Shown here piece after piece: positions 55,188 through 63,867 of a stretch of 64,000 bases of DNA. The notes beneath the pieces were generated by a model that saw only the letters and a program-made list of their open reading frames with translations, ran no database searches and was not told where the DNA came from. The number at the start of each line of letters is the position of its first letter. Position 1 is the stretch's first letter. The stretch is from Burkholderia seminalis DSM 23518 (GTDB lineage: Bacteria; Pseudomonadota; Gammaproteobacteria; Burkholderiales; Burkholderiaceae), in NCBI RefSeq assembly GCF_902832885.1, contig NZ_CADFDK010000002.1, forward strand, positions 62,001-126,000, given 5' to 3'. Made by a program: the position numbers and the translations under genes.

Positions 55188-56261
55188 ATGTCAAAACTTG
55201 ACCTCACATCGAAACGCACCTGGAGCGCACTGGCGGCGATCGCGGTCGTGGCCGGCGCACTGACGTCCGCGCTCGCGTGGGCGGCGGGCTGGATCGGATC
55301 GCGCACGACGAGCGCATCGCTGGTGTCCGAGACGCCGCAGCCGTTTCCGCCGGGCTTTCGCCGCGCGCACGGCAAGGGCATCTGTTTCGCCGGCACCTTT
55401 CGTCCCGACGGCGCGGCGGTGCCGTTGTCGACCGCGCGCGTCTTCACGCAGGCGGATATTCCCGTCGTCGGGCGGCTCTCGATCGGGACCGGCAGTCCGC
55501 ATGCGGCGGACAGTTCCACGACGACGCTGAGCATGGCCCTGCTGCTGACGACCGACGACAAGCAGCAATGGCGGATGGCCATGAACAACCAGCCGTACTT
55601 CGCGACACACGAACCGGAAGGTTTTCTGGCGATGCAGCGGGCAACGGCTCCCGATCCGGCCACCGGCCAACCCGACCCGGAGCGGGTAGCCGCTTTTCTG
55701 AAGGCGTACCCGGAGGCAGGGAAGTTCATGAAATGGGCGGCACGGGAACCGGCACCGGGCAGCTTCGCCGGCGCGACGTTCCATAGCGTCAACGCCTTTT
55801 ATCTCGTGGCCGCCGACGGGCACCGGCAAGCGGTGCGCTGGATGATGCGCCCGCATGATCCGTTCGTGCCCTTGAGCGATGTTCAACGGCGGAAGGCCGA
55901 CCACGACTTCCTGTTCGAAGGCGTGCGCGCGCGGCTCGCGCAGAAGCCGCTCTATTGGGACTACGTACTGCAGCTCGCGCAGCCCGGCGATGCCGTGGAC
56001 GACGCATCGCAGCCGTGGCCGGCCGATCGCAAGCAGATGGTCGCCGGCACGCTGGAAATGACGGGCGTCGTCGAGCAGGCGGAGGGCGCCTGCCGGGACA
56101 TCAACTTCGATCCTTCGATCGTGCCCGCGGGCGTCGAGGTGTCGAACGATCCGATCCTGAATGCGCGTTCGGGCGCATACGCGCATTCGTTCAATCGCCG
56201 CGAGCGGGAAATCGGCTACGGCAAGGCGACCGAGGCGGTCGGCAAGCAGGAGGTCAAATGA
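55188..56261 (+). CDS. Periplasmic catalase-family peroxidase (SrpA-like)
   Basis: A 357-residue small heme peroxidase of the catalase fold. An N-terminal helix (TWSALAAIAVVAGALTSALA) acts as signal or anchor. RRAHGKGICFAGTF carries the distal histidine. The C-terminal FNRREREIGYGKATEA region is typical. This group lacks the large flavodoxin-like domain of KatE. The stop overlaps the start of a cytochrome b561 gene (ATGA), so the pair is translationally coupled, and the cytochrome probably supplies electrons for peroxide reduction. I chose the ATG at 55188 over an upstream in-frame start. Confidence 0.92.
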   Translation: MSKLDLTSKRTWSALAAIAVVAGALTSALAWAAGWIGSRTTSASLVSETPQPFPPGFRRAHGKGICFAGTFRPDGAAVPLSTARVFTQADIPVVGRLSIGTGSPHAADSSTTTLSMALLLTTDDKQQWRMAMNNQPYFATHEPEGFLAMQRATAPDPATGQPDPERVAAFLKAYPEAGKFMKWAAREPAPGSFAGATFHSVNAFYLVAADGHRQAVRWMMRPHDPFVPLSDVQRRKADHDFLFEGVRARLAQKPLYWDYVLQLAQPGDAVDDASQPWPADRKQMVAGTLEMTGVVEQAEGACRDINFDPSIVPAGVEVSNDPILNARSGAYAHSFNRREREIGYGKATEAVGKQEVK

Positions 56262-56824
56262 GTACGCAAAAGCGCGCGAGCGGCGGCGCGCCGCGCCATT
56301 TCAATGCGCTGGCGAGAGGTCTGCACTGGTTGATGGCCGCGATGATCCTGGCCATGCTGTTCATCGGTGCCGGCATGATGACGTCGTTGCATCATCGAAT
56401 CTGGCTGATCGACCTGCATCGGCCGCTGGGTATCGCAATCCTCGTGCTCGCGCTGCTGCGCGTCGCGAACCGGTTGCACAGCCGGCCGCCCGCACTGCCC
56501 GAGAATCTCCCGCATTGGCAGAGGCTGGCCGCGAAGGCATCGCACTGGATGTTGTATGCGCTGATGCTGGCGCTTCCACTGATCGGGTGGGCGCTGCTGT
56601 CGGCGGGCGGTTTCCCGATCGTCCTGTTCAAGGGCGTCAATCTGCCGGCGATCGTGCCGGCCAGTCCGATCCTCTTCGCATGGCTGCGCGATGCGCATGG
56701 CCTGTTGGCGCGACTGCTGTTCGTCGTCGTCGTGGGCCATCTGTCGGCTGCCCTGGTTCATGCGTGGATCTACCGGGACGGCGTTTTCTCGAGCATGGCA
56801 CGAGGCGAGCGCCGACGCGGATAA
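56258..56824 (+). CDS. Cytochrome b561-type membrane protein
   Basis: A 188-residue integral membrane diheme cytochrome b561 with four helices. Histidines suited to heme ligation lie in ALARGLHWLMAAMI, LIDLHRPLGIAIL, ASHWMLYALM and DAHGLLARLLF. It moves electrons between quinol and a periplasmic partner. The start overlaps the catalase-family stop by four bases, a conserved pairing in several proteobacteria. The hairpin at 56839 follows it. Confidence 0.94.
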   Translation: MSTQKRASGGAPRHFNALARGLHWLMAAMILAMLFIGAGMMTSLHHRIWLIDLHRPLGIAILVLALLRVANRLHSRPPALPENLPHWQRLAAKASHWMLYALMLALPLIGWALLSAGGFPIVLFKGVNLPAIVPASPILFAWLRDAHGLLARLLFVVVVGHLSAALVHAWIYRDGVFSSMARGERRRG

Positions 56825-56838
56825 GCGGCCCAGTGTCT

Positions 56839-56881
56839 GACTGTCGCCGGAGCCTGTCGAATGACGGCTCCGGCGACAGTC
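56839..56881 (+). terminator. Strong hairpin ending the catalase/cytochrome operon
   Basis: A perfect 16-bp stem (GACTGTCGCCGGAGCC at 56839-56854 with GGCTCCGGCGACAGTC at 56866-56881) and an 11-base loop start 15 bases after the cytochrome stop. It lacks a T-run, so termination may be imperfect. The remaining 430 bases up to the autotransporter start hold no recognised gene. Confidence 0.6.
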
Positions 56882-57313
56882 GTCCGGCAAGCTGGAATAC
56901 GTATCGGCCGGTTCGACAATCGAATCGGCGAGCGGGTGTACCGGATGCGGGTCGTCCGCATCGTGCAGAGCAGCATCGTCGAGCGGCATATCGCCAATGC
57001 ATGGCCAACGAATGGCGGCATTGCGTCAGTATTTCCGAATCGCCCGAAATCCGTCATCCGCACTTTCAGCGTTTTCGTCCAAACCGGCAAATTCAACCGG
57101 TTTCCCCGCCGCGCGGCCGCCGCGCCGTCGCGCAAAGGGTTGCTGCAAAGCAGCAGCCCAGCCCGTTTCGCTTGTTTCCCAATCCGAAATGAATCGCCGC
57201 GTGATTGCCGATATCACGCAATCGCATCTTGCGATTATTTCGAGACAGGTGATATAACCCGGTTCACGCACCGATTTGCAGCAATAACGTCACCAATAAA
57301 TGCGAGCGGAAAA

Positions 57314-60300
57314 ATGAAAAGAAAGGCGCGGAATCTGGGTTTGGGTGGAGTGGCGATCCTGACCGGCGCAATGCCGGTCGGTACGTATGCGACATGCTCG
57401 GCCACCGCGCCTGGCAGCGGCACGACCGTCACGTGTACCGGCGCGAACGCGCCGTCGGTCGTGGCCACGGCCGGCAGCACCAACGTGACGATCAACCTCG
57501 ATTCGACGGTGACGGGCAGCTACGTGCTGTCGTCCGCGCCGACACCGTTCTCCGTCGACACGTCGAGCACGGTCACCAACAACGGCAACCTGTCGATGTC
57601 CGGCAACGGCACGGGCGTCGCGAACCGCGGCGCGGTGCTGCTCGGCGTGAACAACGGCAATACGCTCACCAACGGCGCGGCCGGCGTGATCGCGACGACC
57701 GGTCAGTACAACGACGGGATGGCCGCGAACGGCAACAACAACACGCTCGTCAACAACGGCACGATCACGACCACCGGCAACAACGCGTACGGGATGACGG
57801 CCGCGTGGGGGCAGAGCAATCCGGGCGCGGCGGGCAACCAGATCGTCAATACGGGCACCGTGACGACGTCCGGCAACAACGCGCGTGCGGCGTCGCTGCT
57901 CGGCGGCAACGGCACGATCACCAACAGCGGCACGCTGACGTCGAACGGCCGCGATGCGCCGGCCGTCTACATGCAGGGCAACAACGACACGCTGGTCAAC
58001 AGCGGCACGATCCAGACGACCGGTACCGCGACGAGCGGCGGCAGCGTCGACGCCGTCGTATCGAACACGCTCGGCAGTTCGTTCACGGCGACGATCACGA
58101 ACCAGGCCGGCGGCAGGATCATCAGCAACAACGGGATCGGCGTGCGGTCGACCAACGGCGCGACCACCATTACCAACGCGGGGCTGATCCAGGGCGGCGG
58201 CGGTACCGCGATCCAGGGCGGCAACGGCAACGTGACGCTGATCCTGCAGACGGGCTCGCAGATCGTCGGCACGGCGAACGGCGGCGCCGGCACCAACACG
58301 GTGACGCTGCAGGGCACGGGCACCGCGTCGAACGCGTTCACGAACTTCCAGAGCCTGACGATGGCCGGCACCGACTGGACGTGGGCCGGCACCGGCACGT
58401 TCTCGACCGCGCTGGTGCAGAGCGGCACGCTGAACCTCATCGGCACGCTCGGCACGACGACGGCGTCGGTCGTCGCGGCCGTCAACGCGGGCGCGACGCT
58501 GCAGGCGAATGCGTCGAACCTGCCGCTGTCCGTCACCGACAACGGGCTCGTGCGCTTCCAGCAGGACAGCGCCGGCACGTACACGGGTACGATCGGCGGC
58601 TCGGGCGCGGTGGAGAAAACCGGTGCGGGGACGCTGACGGTCACGCCTTCTTCTGCCGGCGGCAACACGTACTCGGGCGGCACGACGATTATGCAGGGCA
58701 CGCTATCGGTCGCGGCGGACAACGCGCTCGGTGCGGCGTCGGGAGGCTTGACGTTCAACGGCGGCACATTGCAGCTTGGTAGCTCGTTCAACCTGTCGTC
58801 GAGCCGTATGGTGTCGATCACGCCCGGGGGCACCGGCACGATCGATACGCAGGGCTTCAACACGACACTGACGCAGAACTTCACAGGTAATGGCTCCCTG
58901 ACGAAGCTGGGCAGCGGCACGTTGACGCTGAACGGCCCCAGCAATGTCACAGGTTTCACCCAAATCAAGGCGGGAACGCTGGTGCTTGGCGATGGACTGG
59001 GTGGACCTGCCACGATGACTGGTGGCGGCGGGGCGAGGATCGAGCCCGGTGCAACATTCGGCGGTTACGGCAGTGTGGCGGGCGACGTAGTGAACTATGG
59101 CACGGTTGCCGTCGCGAACGCATTGACCGGCCTCGCGAGCGGCCGCAACGGCAACCTGGAGATCAAGGGGCTGCTGACGAACGCGGGGCTCTTGCAACTG
59201 GGTGGCGCCGGCGTTGGCAACACGCTGACGATCGTCGGTGGCGGCTACATCGGGCAGAACGGGACGGTTGCGCTGAATACTTATCTGGCCGGGGATGGCG
59301 CGGCATCGGATCGGCTGATTGTCGGCACAGGCGGTGTCAGCGGCTCGTCGATGCTGAAGGTGACGAACGTGGGCGGCCCCGGCGCGCAGACAACGGGCGA
59401 CGGCATCCAGGTCGTGCAGCTGAACAATGGCGGGACGTCTGGCGCGGGCGCGTTCTCGCTGTCGGGCGGCACGGTGAGCGCGGGCGCGTATTCGTATTTC
59501 CTCGCGAAGGGCGGCACGGCGAACGGCACCGGCGACAACTGGTACCTGCGCAACACGGTACCGCCCAAACCGCAGCCGCCGGTGGTCGAGCCCGGCCAGC
59601 CGACGCCGCCGACCGAACCGCCGGTCACGCCGGCCGAAGGCACGCCGGGATCGATCGTTGAAGCTGTCGACAATGCAGGCACCGGCGGTAACCCGGAACC
59701 GATCTACCGTCCCGAAGTGCCGCTGTACGCGGAAGCGCCGGCCGTCGCGCGCCAGCTCGGCCTGCTGCAGATCGACACGTTCCATGACCGGCAGGGCGAA
59801 CAGGGCTTGCTGGCCGAGAACGGTTCGGTGCCCGCGTCATGGGCACGCGTGTGGGGCGGCAAGAGCGACATCAAGCAGAAGGGCGACGTGACGCCGTCGT
59901 TCGACGGCACGGTGTGGGGGATGCAGGTCGGGCAGGATCTCTACGCCGATACGACTGCCGGTGGCCATCGCAATCACTACGGCTTCTTCCTCGGCTTCTC
60001 GCGCGCGGTCGGTGACGTGAACGGTTTTGCTCTTGCACAGCAGGACATGGGCGTCGGCTCGCTGCAGGTCAATGCGTACAACCTCGGCGGTTACTGGACG
60101 CATATCGGCCCGGGCGGCTGGTATACGGATGCGGTCGTGATGGGCAGTGCACTCACGGTGCGCACGCATTCGAACGACAACGTGAGCGGCTCGACGAACG
60201 GCAACGCATTCACGGGTTCGGTCGAAGCGGGCTTCCCGATCGCGCTCGGTTACGGGCTGACGCTGGAGCCGCAGGCGCAACTGGTGTGGCAGTACCTGTC

Positions 60301-60655
60301 GCTGGACAAGTTCAACGACGGCGTGTCGGATGTCACGTGGAACAACGGCAACACATTCCTCGGCCGGATCGGCGCTCGCCTGCAATACGCGTTCGATTCG
60401 AACGGCGTGAGCTGGAAGCCATACCTGCGCGTGAACGTGCTGCGTTCGTTCGGCAGCGACGACAAGACGACATTCGGCGGTTCGACGACGATCGGAACGC
60501 AGGTCGCGCAGACGGCCGGTCAGGTCGGCGCGGGGCTGGTCGCGCAACTGACGAAGCGCGGCAGCGTGTATGCGACGGTCAGCTATCTGACGAACCTGGG
60601 CGGCGAGCACCAGCGCACGATCACGGGGAATGCGGGTGTGCGGTGGGCGTGGTGA
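57314..60655 (+). CDS. Autotransporter outer membrane beta-barrel protein
   Basis: A 1113-residue type V secretion protein. A signal peptide leads to a passenger of about 720 residues rich in Asn, Gly, Thr and Ser (NNGTITTTGNN-type repeats), predicted to fold as a beta-helix, with autotransporter-associated segments such as GTLTVTPSSAGGNTYSGGTT. A Pro-rich linker lies near residue 750 (PPKPQPPVVEPGQPTPPTEP) and a beta-barrel of about 270 residues follows, starting near SWARVWGGKSDIKQ and ending in GVRWAW. The ATG at 57314 has GCGGAAAA upstream. It is probably a surface adhesin or similar; the ligand is unknown. Confidence 0.93.
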   Translation: MKRKARNLGLGGVAILTGAMPVGTYATCSATAPGSGTTVTCTGANAPSVVATAGSTNVTINLDSTVTGSYVLSSAPTPFSVDTSSTVTNNGNLSMSGNGTGVANRGAVLLGVNNGNTLTNGAAGVIATTGQYNDGMAANGNNNTLVNNGTITTTGNNAYGMTAAWGQSNPGAAGNQIVNTGTVTTSGNNARAASLLGGNGTITNSGTLTSNGRDAPAVYMQGNNDTLVNSGTIQTTGTATSGGSVDAVVSNTLGSSFTATITNQAGGRIISNNGIGVRSTNGATTITNAGLIQGGGGTAIQGGNGNVTLILQTGSQIVGTANGGAGTNTVTLQGTGTASNAFTNFQSLTMAGTDWTWAGTGTFSTALVQSGTLNLIGTLGTTTASVVAAVNAGATLQANASNLPLSVTDNGLVRFQQDSAGTYTGTIGGSGAVEKTGAGTLTVTPSSAGGNTYSGGTTIMQGTLSVAADNALGAASGGLTFNGGTLQLGSSFNLSSSRMVSITPGGTGTIDTQGFNTTLTQNFTGNGSLTKLGSGTLTLNGPSNVTGFTQIKAGTLVLGDGLGGPATMTGGGGARIEPGATFGGYGSVAGDVVNYGTVAVANALTGLASGRNGNLEIKGLLTNAGLLQLGGAGVGNTLTIVGGGYIGQNGTVALNTYLAGDGAASDRLIVGTGGVSGSSMLKVTNVGGPGAQTTGDGIQVVQLNNGGTSGAGAFSLSGGTVSAGAYSYFLAKGGTANGTGDNWYLRNTVPPKPQPPVVEPGQPTPPTEPPVTPAEGTPGSIVEAVDNAGTGGNPEPIYRPEVPLYAEAPAVARQLGLLQIDTFHDRQGEQGLLAENGSVPASWARVWGGKSDIKQKGDVTPSFDGTVWGMQVGQDLYADTTAGGHRNHYGFFLGFSRAVGDVNGFALAQQDMGVGSLQVNAYNLGGYWTHIGPGGWYTDAVVMGSALTVRTHSNDNVSGSTNGNAFTGSVEAGFPIALGYGLTLEPQAQLVWQYLSLDKFNDGVSDVTWNNGNTFLGRIGARLQYAFDSNGVSWKPYLRVNVLRSFGSDDKTTFGGSTTIGTQVAQTAGQVGAGLVAQLTKRGSVYATVSYLTNLGGEHQRTITGNAGVRWAW

Positions 60656-60734
60656 GGGCGCGCCGTGGCAGCGATTCGGCTGCGGCGCGGGCAATCGATG
60701 CTCGCATGGGGCATGCGTATCGCAACTAGCAGCA

Positions 60735-60944
60735 ATGCAGCATTTGAAGCTCGTTGCAGCGAGCCCGATCCGGAGAGGCGATGCGTTTGCGATCGTGAAG
60801 TTCGACGAGAAGTGCCCGATGGTCGTGCCGACCTTCGATGCCGCGAAGAAAGTGGTGTGTCAGCGACTTGGAGCGCGGGCGCCGCAGCACGCGATAACGG
60901 CGCTGATCGACGAGCTGGCCGCGCAGACGATGATTCAGCAGTAA
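60735..60944 (+). CDS. Small hypothetical protein
   Basis: A 69-residue protein starting MQHLKLVAASPIRRGDAFAI and ending in a helix (PQHAITALIDELAAQTMIQQ). Its amino acid use is that of a real gene and it follows the autotransporter on the same strand by 79 bases, but the ribosome binding site is weak and no family was recognised. Confidence 0.45.
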   Translation: MQHLKLVAASPIRRGDAFAIVKFDEKCPMVVPTFDAAKKVVCQRLGARAPQHAITALIDELAAQTMIQQ

Positions 60945-61258
60945 GCGTGTGCGAGCCGGTCACGCCGCTGCCATTGTCGATGACGGCGGATTTCTTCAGA
61001 GTACGTGCAACGCAAGAATTAGATCGTTTAGCTAACTGACGAATCGCGAGGAGGTCGCCTTAGAGTCCGAAGGAAGCGTGTAGCGACGCATTGACATACC
61101 GAAGCCAGATACCCGGCTCGCCTGGCCTGACGAGCGTGACCTGATCGGGGCTCGTGACCGGCAACGGGCACGTCGCGTTGTCGCGGGAGTCTCAATACAT
61201 GCGGGTGGTCACGTGTACGTGGTGCGTTGACCGGAAGGACTCGACAGCTTGATGAGAA

Positions 61259-61274
61259 TTAGCAAATTTGCTAA
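61259..61274. promoter_or_regulatory. Palindromic operator of the toxin-antitoxin pair
   Basis: TTAGCAAATTTGCTAA is a perfect 16-base palindrome, 7 bases before the toxin ATG at 61282. HigA-type antitoxins repress their own operon from such sites. Its position argues against in-frame starts at 61249 and 61252. A related imperfect sequence (TTAG...GCTAA) occurs near 61020. The gap 60945-61281 holds nothing else I recognise. Confidence 0.6.
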
Positions 61275-61281
61275 CATTGCG

Positions 61282-61614
61282 ATGAAGAAGTGGACGATCC
61301 TGTACTACGACGAACGAGTAAAACGTGATGTGTTCGCTTTGCCCAAGGGCATTCTGGCTGGCTACCTCCGACTGATCGAGACGATGGAAGAATACGGTGC
61401 GGATCTACGGATGCCGCATTCGCGCGCGATGGGGGAAGGATTGTTTGAGTTGCGCCCGCGAGGTCGCGAGGGCATCGGGCGCGTGTTCTATTGCATGCAG
61501 GTGGGGTATGACCTCGTCGTCCTGCATTCCTTCGTCAAGAAGACCCAGGAAACATCCGGCGACGAGTTGCGAATCGCCCGCCCGCGAATGAAGGAGGTAC
61601 GTAACAATGGCTAA
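61282..61614 (+). CDS. higB: HigB/Gp49-family toxin
   Basis: A 110-residue RelE-fold protein of the phage-derived Gp49-like (DUF891) group, expected to cut mRNA on the ribosome. It starts MKKWTILYYDERVKRDVFAL and contains DLRMPHSRAMGEGLFELRPR and RVFYCMQVGYDLVVLHSFVK, KKT..E at the expected place. Toxin precedes antitoxin, with an 8-base overlap, the HigBA order. The start at 61282 is chosen because the operator palindrome ends just before it. Confidence 0.88.
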   Translation: MKKWTILYYDERVKRDVFALPKGILAGYLRLIETMEEYGADLRMPHSRAMGEGLFELRPRGREGIGRVFYCMQVGYDLVVLHSFVKKTQETSGDELRIARPRMKEVRNNG

Positions 61615-61939
61615 GGCCCGCCACGCGCATGCAAGCGAGGAGCGGTATGCACCGGTCCGACACACTGCCGAAGACACCGCGCGTCTACTTACCGATCCGG
61701 CGATCAAGGCGGAGTACGATGCGCTGGAAGAGGAGTTCACCGCGCTTCGTGCGTTGCTCGACGCGCGTAAAGACGCGGGCCTGACTCAGGCTCAGGTCGC
61801 CGAACGAATGGGCACTACGACATCGGCCGTATCCAGGCTCGAAGCTTCGTTTTCGAGCGAGAAGCACTCGCCGTCGTTTGCGACGCTGCGCAAGTACGCC
61901 GCAGCGTGCGGCAAGAAGCTCGTCATTTCGTTCGCTTGA
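61607..61939 (+). CDS. higA: XRE-family HigA-like antitoxin
   Basis: A 110-residue helix-turn-helix antitoxin. The HTH is AGLTQAQVAERMGTTTSAVSRLE near residues 58-80, and the C-terminal KKLVISFA strand is usual for this group. The N-terminal 50 residues would wrap the toxin. It overlaps the end of higB by 8 bases, so the two are co-translated, and it is the likely binder of the palindrome at 61259. Confidence 0.9.
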   Translation: MAKARHAHASEERYAPVRHTAEDTARLLTDPAIKAEYDALEEEFTALRALLDARKDAGLTQAQVAERMGTTTSAVSRLEASFSSEKHSPSFATLRKYAAACGKKLVISFA

Positions 61940-61994
61940 ACACGCCGGCGTCAGGCGCTGATCAGCCGAAGGTGCGGATACCAAAGTCGACCGC

Positions 61995-62834
61995 TTACGC
62001 CGCCTGTTCGACCGGCAACCAGACTTCCAGCACGCCGGCACCCGTCACCGGATCGTAGTCACCGCTGTAGCGCTCGAACTCGGGCGCGTCCACCGCCTTG
62101 AATCCTGACGTCGGCAGCCAGCCGTTCCAGATGCTGTGGAAGGTCTGGTGCAACGTCGAGATATGCCCGGCGTGTTCGAACACCGCGTAGCGCTGCGGCG
62201 CCAGTTCGACCCAGCGAAACGGCGCGGGCAGCCGGTCGACGCGCGTGACTTCCACACCCGCGATGTATTCGAAGCTGCCGTCCGCATCGGGGTTGCAGCA
62301 CACGCCGTACGTGACGTCGCCGAGCTGGCCGGGGAAGGACCCGAGGTAGGGGATGAACGCCTGCCAGAGCGCTGGAATCCCTTCGTTGGTTTCGAACGTA
62401 TAGCGGTCGCTCATGCCCGCGATCAGCCGCGTGCCGGCGGTCTCGAAACGTGACGGCATCACGTCGACGATCTTCAGTTCTTTCATGCGAAGCGGCTCCA
62501 CAACAGACAATCCGTCGAGCGTGCGCCGTGCCCGCACCTCCTCGGGCGTCATGCCGAAGAGATCGCGGAAGGCGCGCGTAAACGCCTCATGGGAGCCATA
62601 ACCGGCATCGAGCGCCACGTGCAGGATGTCCGGCGCGCCTTGCGCCAATGCATGCGCTGCGCGCGTCAGCCGCCGCGACCGGACATAGCGCATCACCGGC
62701 CAGCCGGTATTCATCGAGAACAGGCGCGAGAAGCCGAAGCGCGTCATGTCGCAATCGGCGGAAATCCTGTCGAGCGTCAGTTCCCTGTCCAGTTCGGTTT
62801 CGATAAACCAGAGTGCTTGTCCAACCGGGTGCAT
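61995..62834 (-). CDS. AraC regulator with GyrI-like effector domain
   Basis: A 279-residue regulator. The N-terminal AraC HTH pair (LTLDRISADCDMTRFGFSRL and HVALDAGYGSHEAFTRAFRD) is followed, from about residue 125, by a GyrI-like small-molecule-binding domain (GTRLIAGMSDRYTFETNEGI to WLPVEQAA). This Rob/SoxS-like layout usually responds to amphipathic drugs or metabolites. The ATG at 62834 gives MHPVGQALWFIETELD. It is convergent with higA. Confidence 0.92.
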   Translation of the reverse strand: MHPVGQALWFIETELDRELTLDRISADCDMTRFGFSRLFSMNTGWPVMRYVRSRRLTRAAHALAQGAPDILHVALDAGYGSHEAFTRAFRDLFGMTPEEVRARRTLDGLSVVEPLRMKELKIVDVMPSRFETAGTRLIAGMSDRYTFETNEGIPALWQAFIPYLGSFPGQLGDVTYGVCCNPDADGSFEYIAGVEVTRVDRLPAPFRWVELAPQRYAVFEHAGHISTLHQTFHSIWNGWLPTSGFKAVDAPEFERYSGDYDPVTGAGVLEVWLPVEQAA

Positions 62835-62935
62835 GGCGTACCAATGAGGGTGTCGGGTGGACTATATGGTATCGGCGGCCGGGGCATTTGATCGTTCTTG
62901 CGCGGCAGCCGCGATCGGGTGGCTGCACAAATGCA

Positions 62936-62963
62936 CATCGCCACGCCGGTCGGCGTGGCGATG
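62936..62963 (-). terminator. Hairpin after bclB
   Basis: CATCGCCACGCC (62936-62947) and GGCGTGGCGATG (62952-62963) form a perfect 12-bp stem with a 4-base loop about 20 bases downstream of the lectin stop codon. No T-run follows on the minus strand, so termination strength is uncertain. Confidence 0.55.
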
Positions 62964-62982
62964 ATCGACGGGCTGCTGCGGT

Positions 62983-63717
62983 TTAACCCAGCGGCCAGTT
63001 CAGGATCGCGATGCCGTCGTTGTAGTCGCCATCGGTTCCATCCTCCGACCCGACGAGCCCGAAGTAGGTCTTCTTGAAGATGTCGACCTGGCGTGAGCCG
63101 ATCTTCGACGGCTTGCCGTTCGCCGACACGACCACGCGCACCTTGCCCTTGCCCGAGTTCACGATCTGCGTGTTCAGGTTCGCGTCTTGCGTGCCGGCGC
63201 CCTGGAACGTCGCGGCCGGTGTCGGGTTGTCGTCGACGAAGACCTCGATCGTCTGCGGTGCCGACGAGTTGACCAGCGCGGTCACACCGAACGCGATGTT
63301 CGGCGGCAGGTTGAAGATGCCGTCGCGTTCGCCGCCGCCGGTCGGCGCGGGCGCCGGCTGCACGGGCTGCGGCGTCGCCTTCGAGAAATAGTTGACGACT
63401 GCGCCCACGCCGAATTTGGCGGCGGCGCCGGGCAGCACGCCGGGCGCGCCGGCCCACGTGACCGTGCAGGCGACGACTTCGCCCGCCGCATCGGTCTTCA
63501 CCTTGTTCTGCCAGCTGCCGACGTCGAAGCTGTACGGGATCGTCGCGATATCGACGAACACGTCGTATTGCGGCAGTTTCTCGACCAGCTGCGCGGTCAT
63601 GAACTGACGCATCCGGTCGAGCACGGCCTGGTCGCCGTTGGCTTGTACGGCGGTGGCGTCGTTGCCGGCGAGTTGCAGCAGCGCATACAGATCGTCATGG
63701 GTAAACGGTTGTGACAT
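62983..63717 (-). CDS. bclB: LecB-type lectin with N-terminal extension (BclB-like)
   Basis: A 244-residue protein. Residues 132-244 are a complete LecB/PA-IIL calcium-dependent lectin domain (GIFNLPPNIAFGVTALVNSS at its start). It ends with the calcium/sugar loop GSEDGTDGDYNDG and the essential C-terminal glycine in NWPLG. This fold binds fucose or mannose. Residues 1-110 form a separate domain (HDDLYALLQLAGNDATAVQA, then YSFDVGSWQNKV), joined by a Pro-rich linker. The length is close to BclB of B. cenocepacia. No signal peptide is visible. A second lectin gene lies upstream. Confidence 0.9.
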   Translation of the reverse strand: MSQPFTHDDLYALLQLAGNDATAVQANGDQAVLDRMRQFMTAQLVEKLPQYDVFVDIATIPYSFDVGSWQNKVKTDAAGEVVACTVTWAGAPGVLPGAAAKFGVGAVVNYFSKATPQPVQPAPAPTGGGERDGIFNLPPNIAFGVTALVNSSAPQTIEVFVDDNPTPAATFQGAGTQDANLNTQIVNSGKGKVRVVVSANGKPSKIGSRQVDIFKKTYFGLVGSEDGTDGDYNDGIAILNWPLG

Positions 63718-63867
63718 GTCGTCCTCGTCTCGATGGAATATCTCGCGTTGCGCAGCCGGTGACCGGGGTCACCGTGCCGCGCGCGGCGCAAAGCGTGGGA
63801 CTGCTTGAAAGTTTCGCAATGTGTGGTTGGCCCCGTCGCCATCGCGACGCTGCGTGACTGCCGCCGA

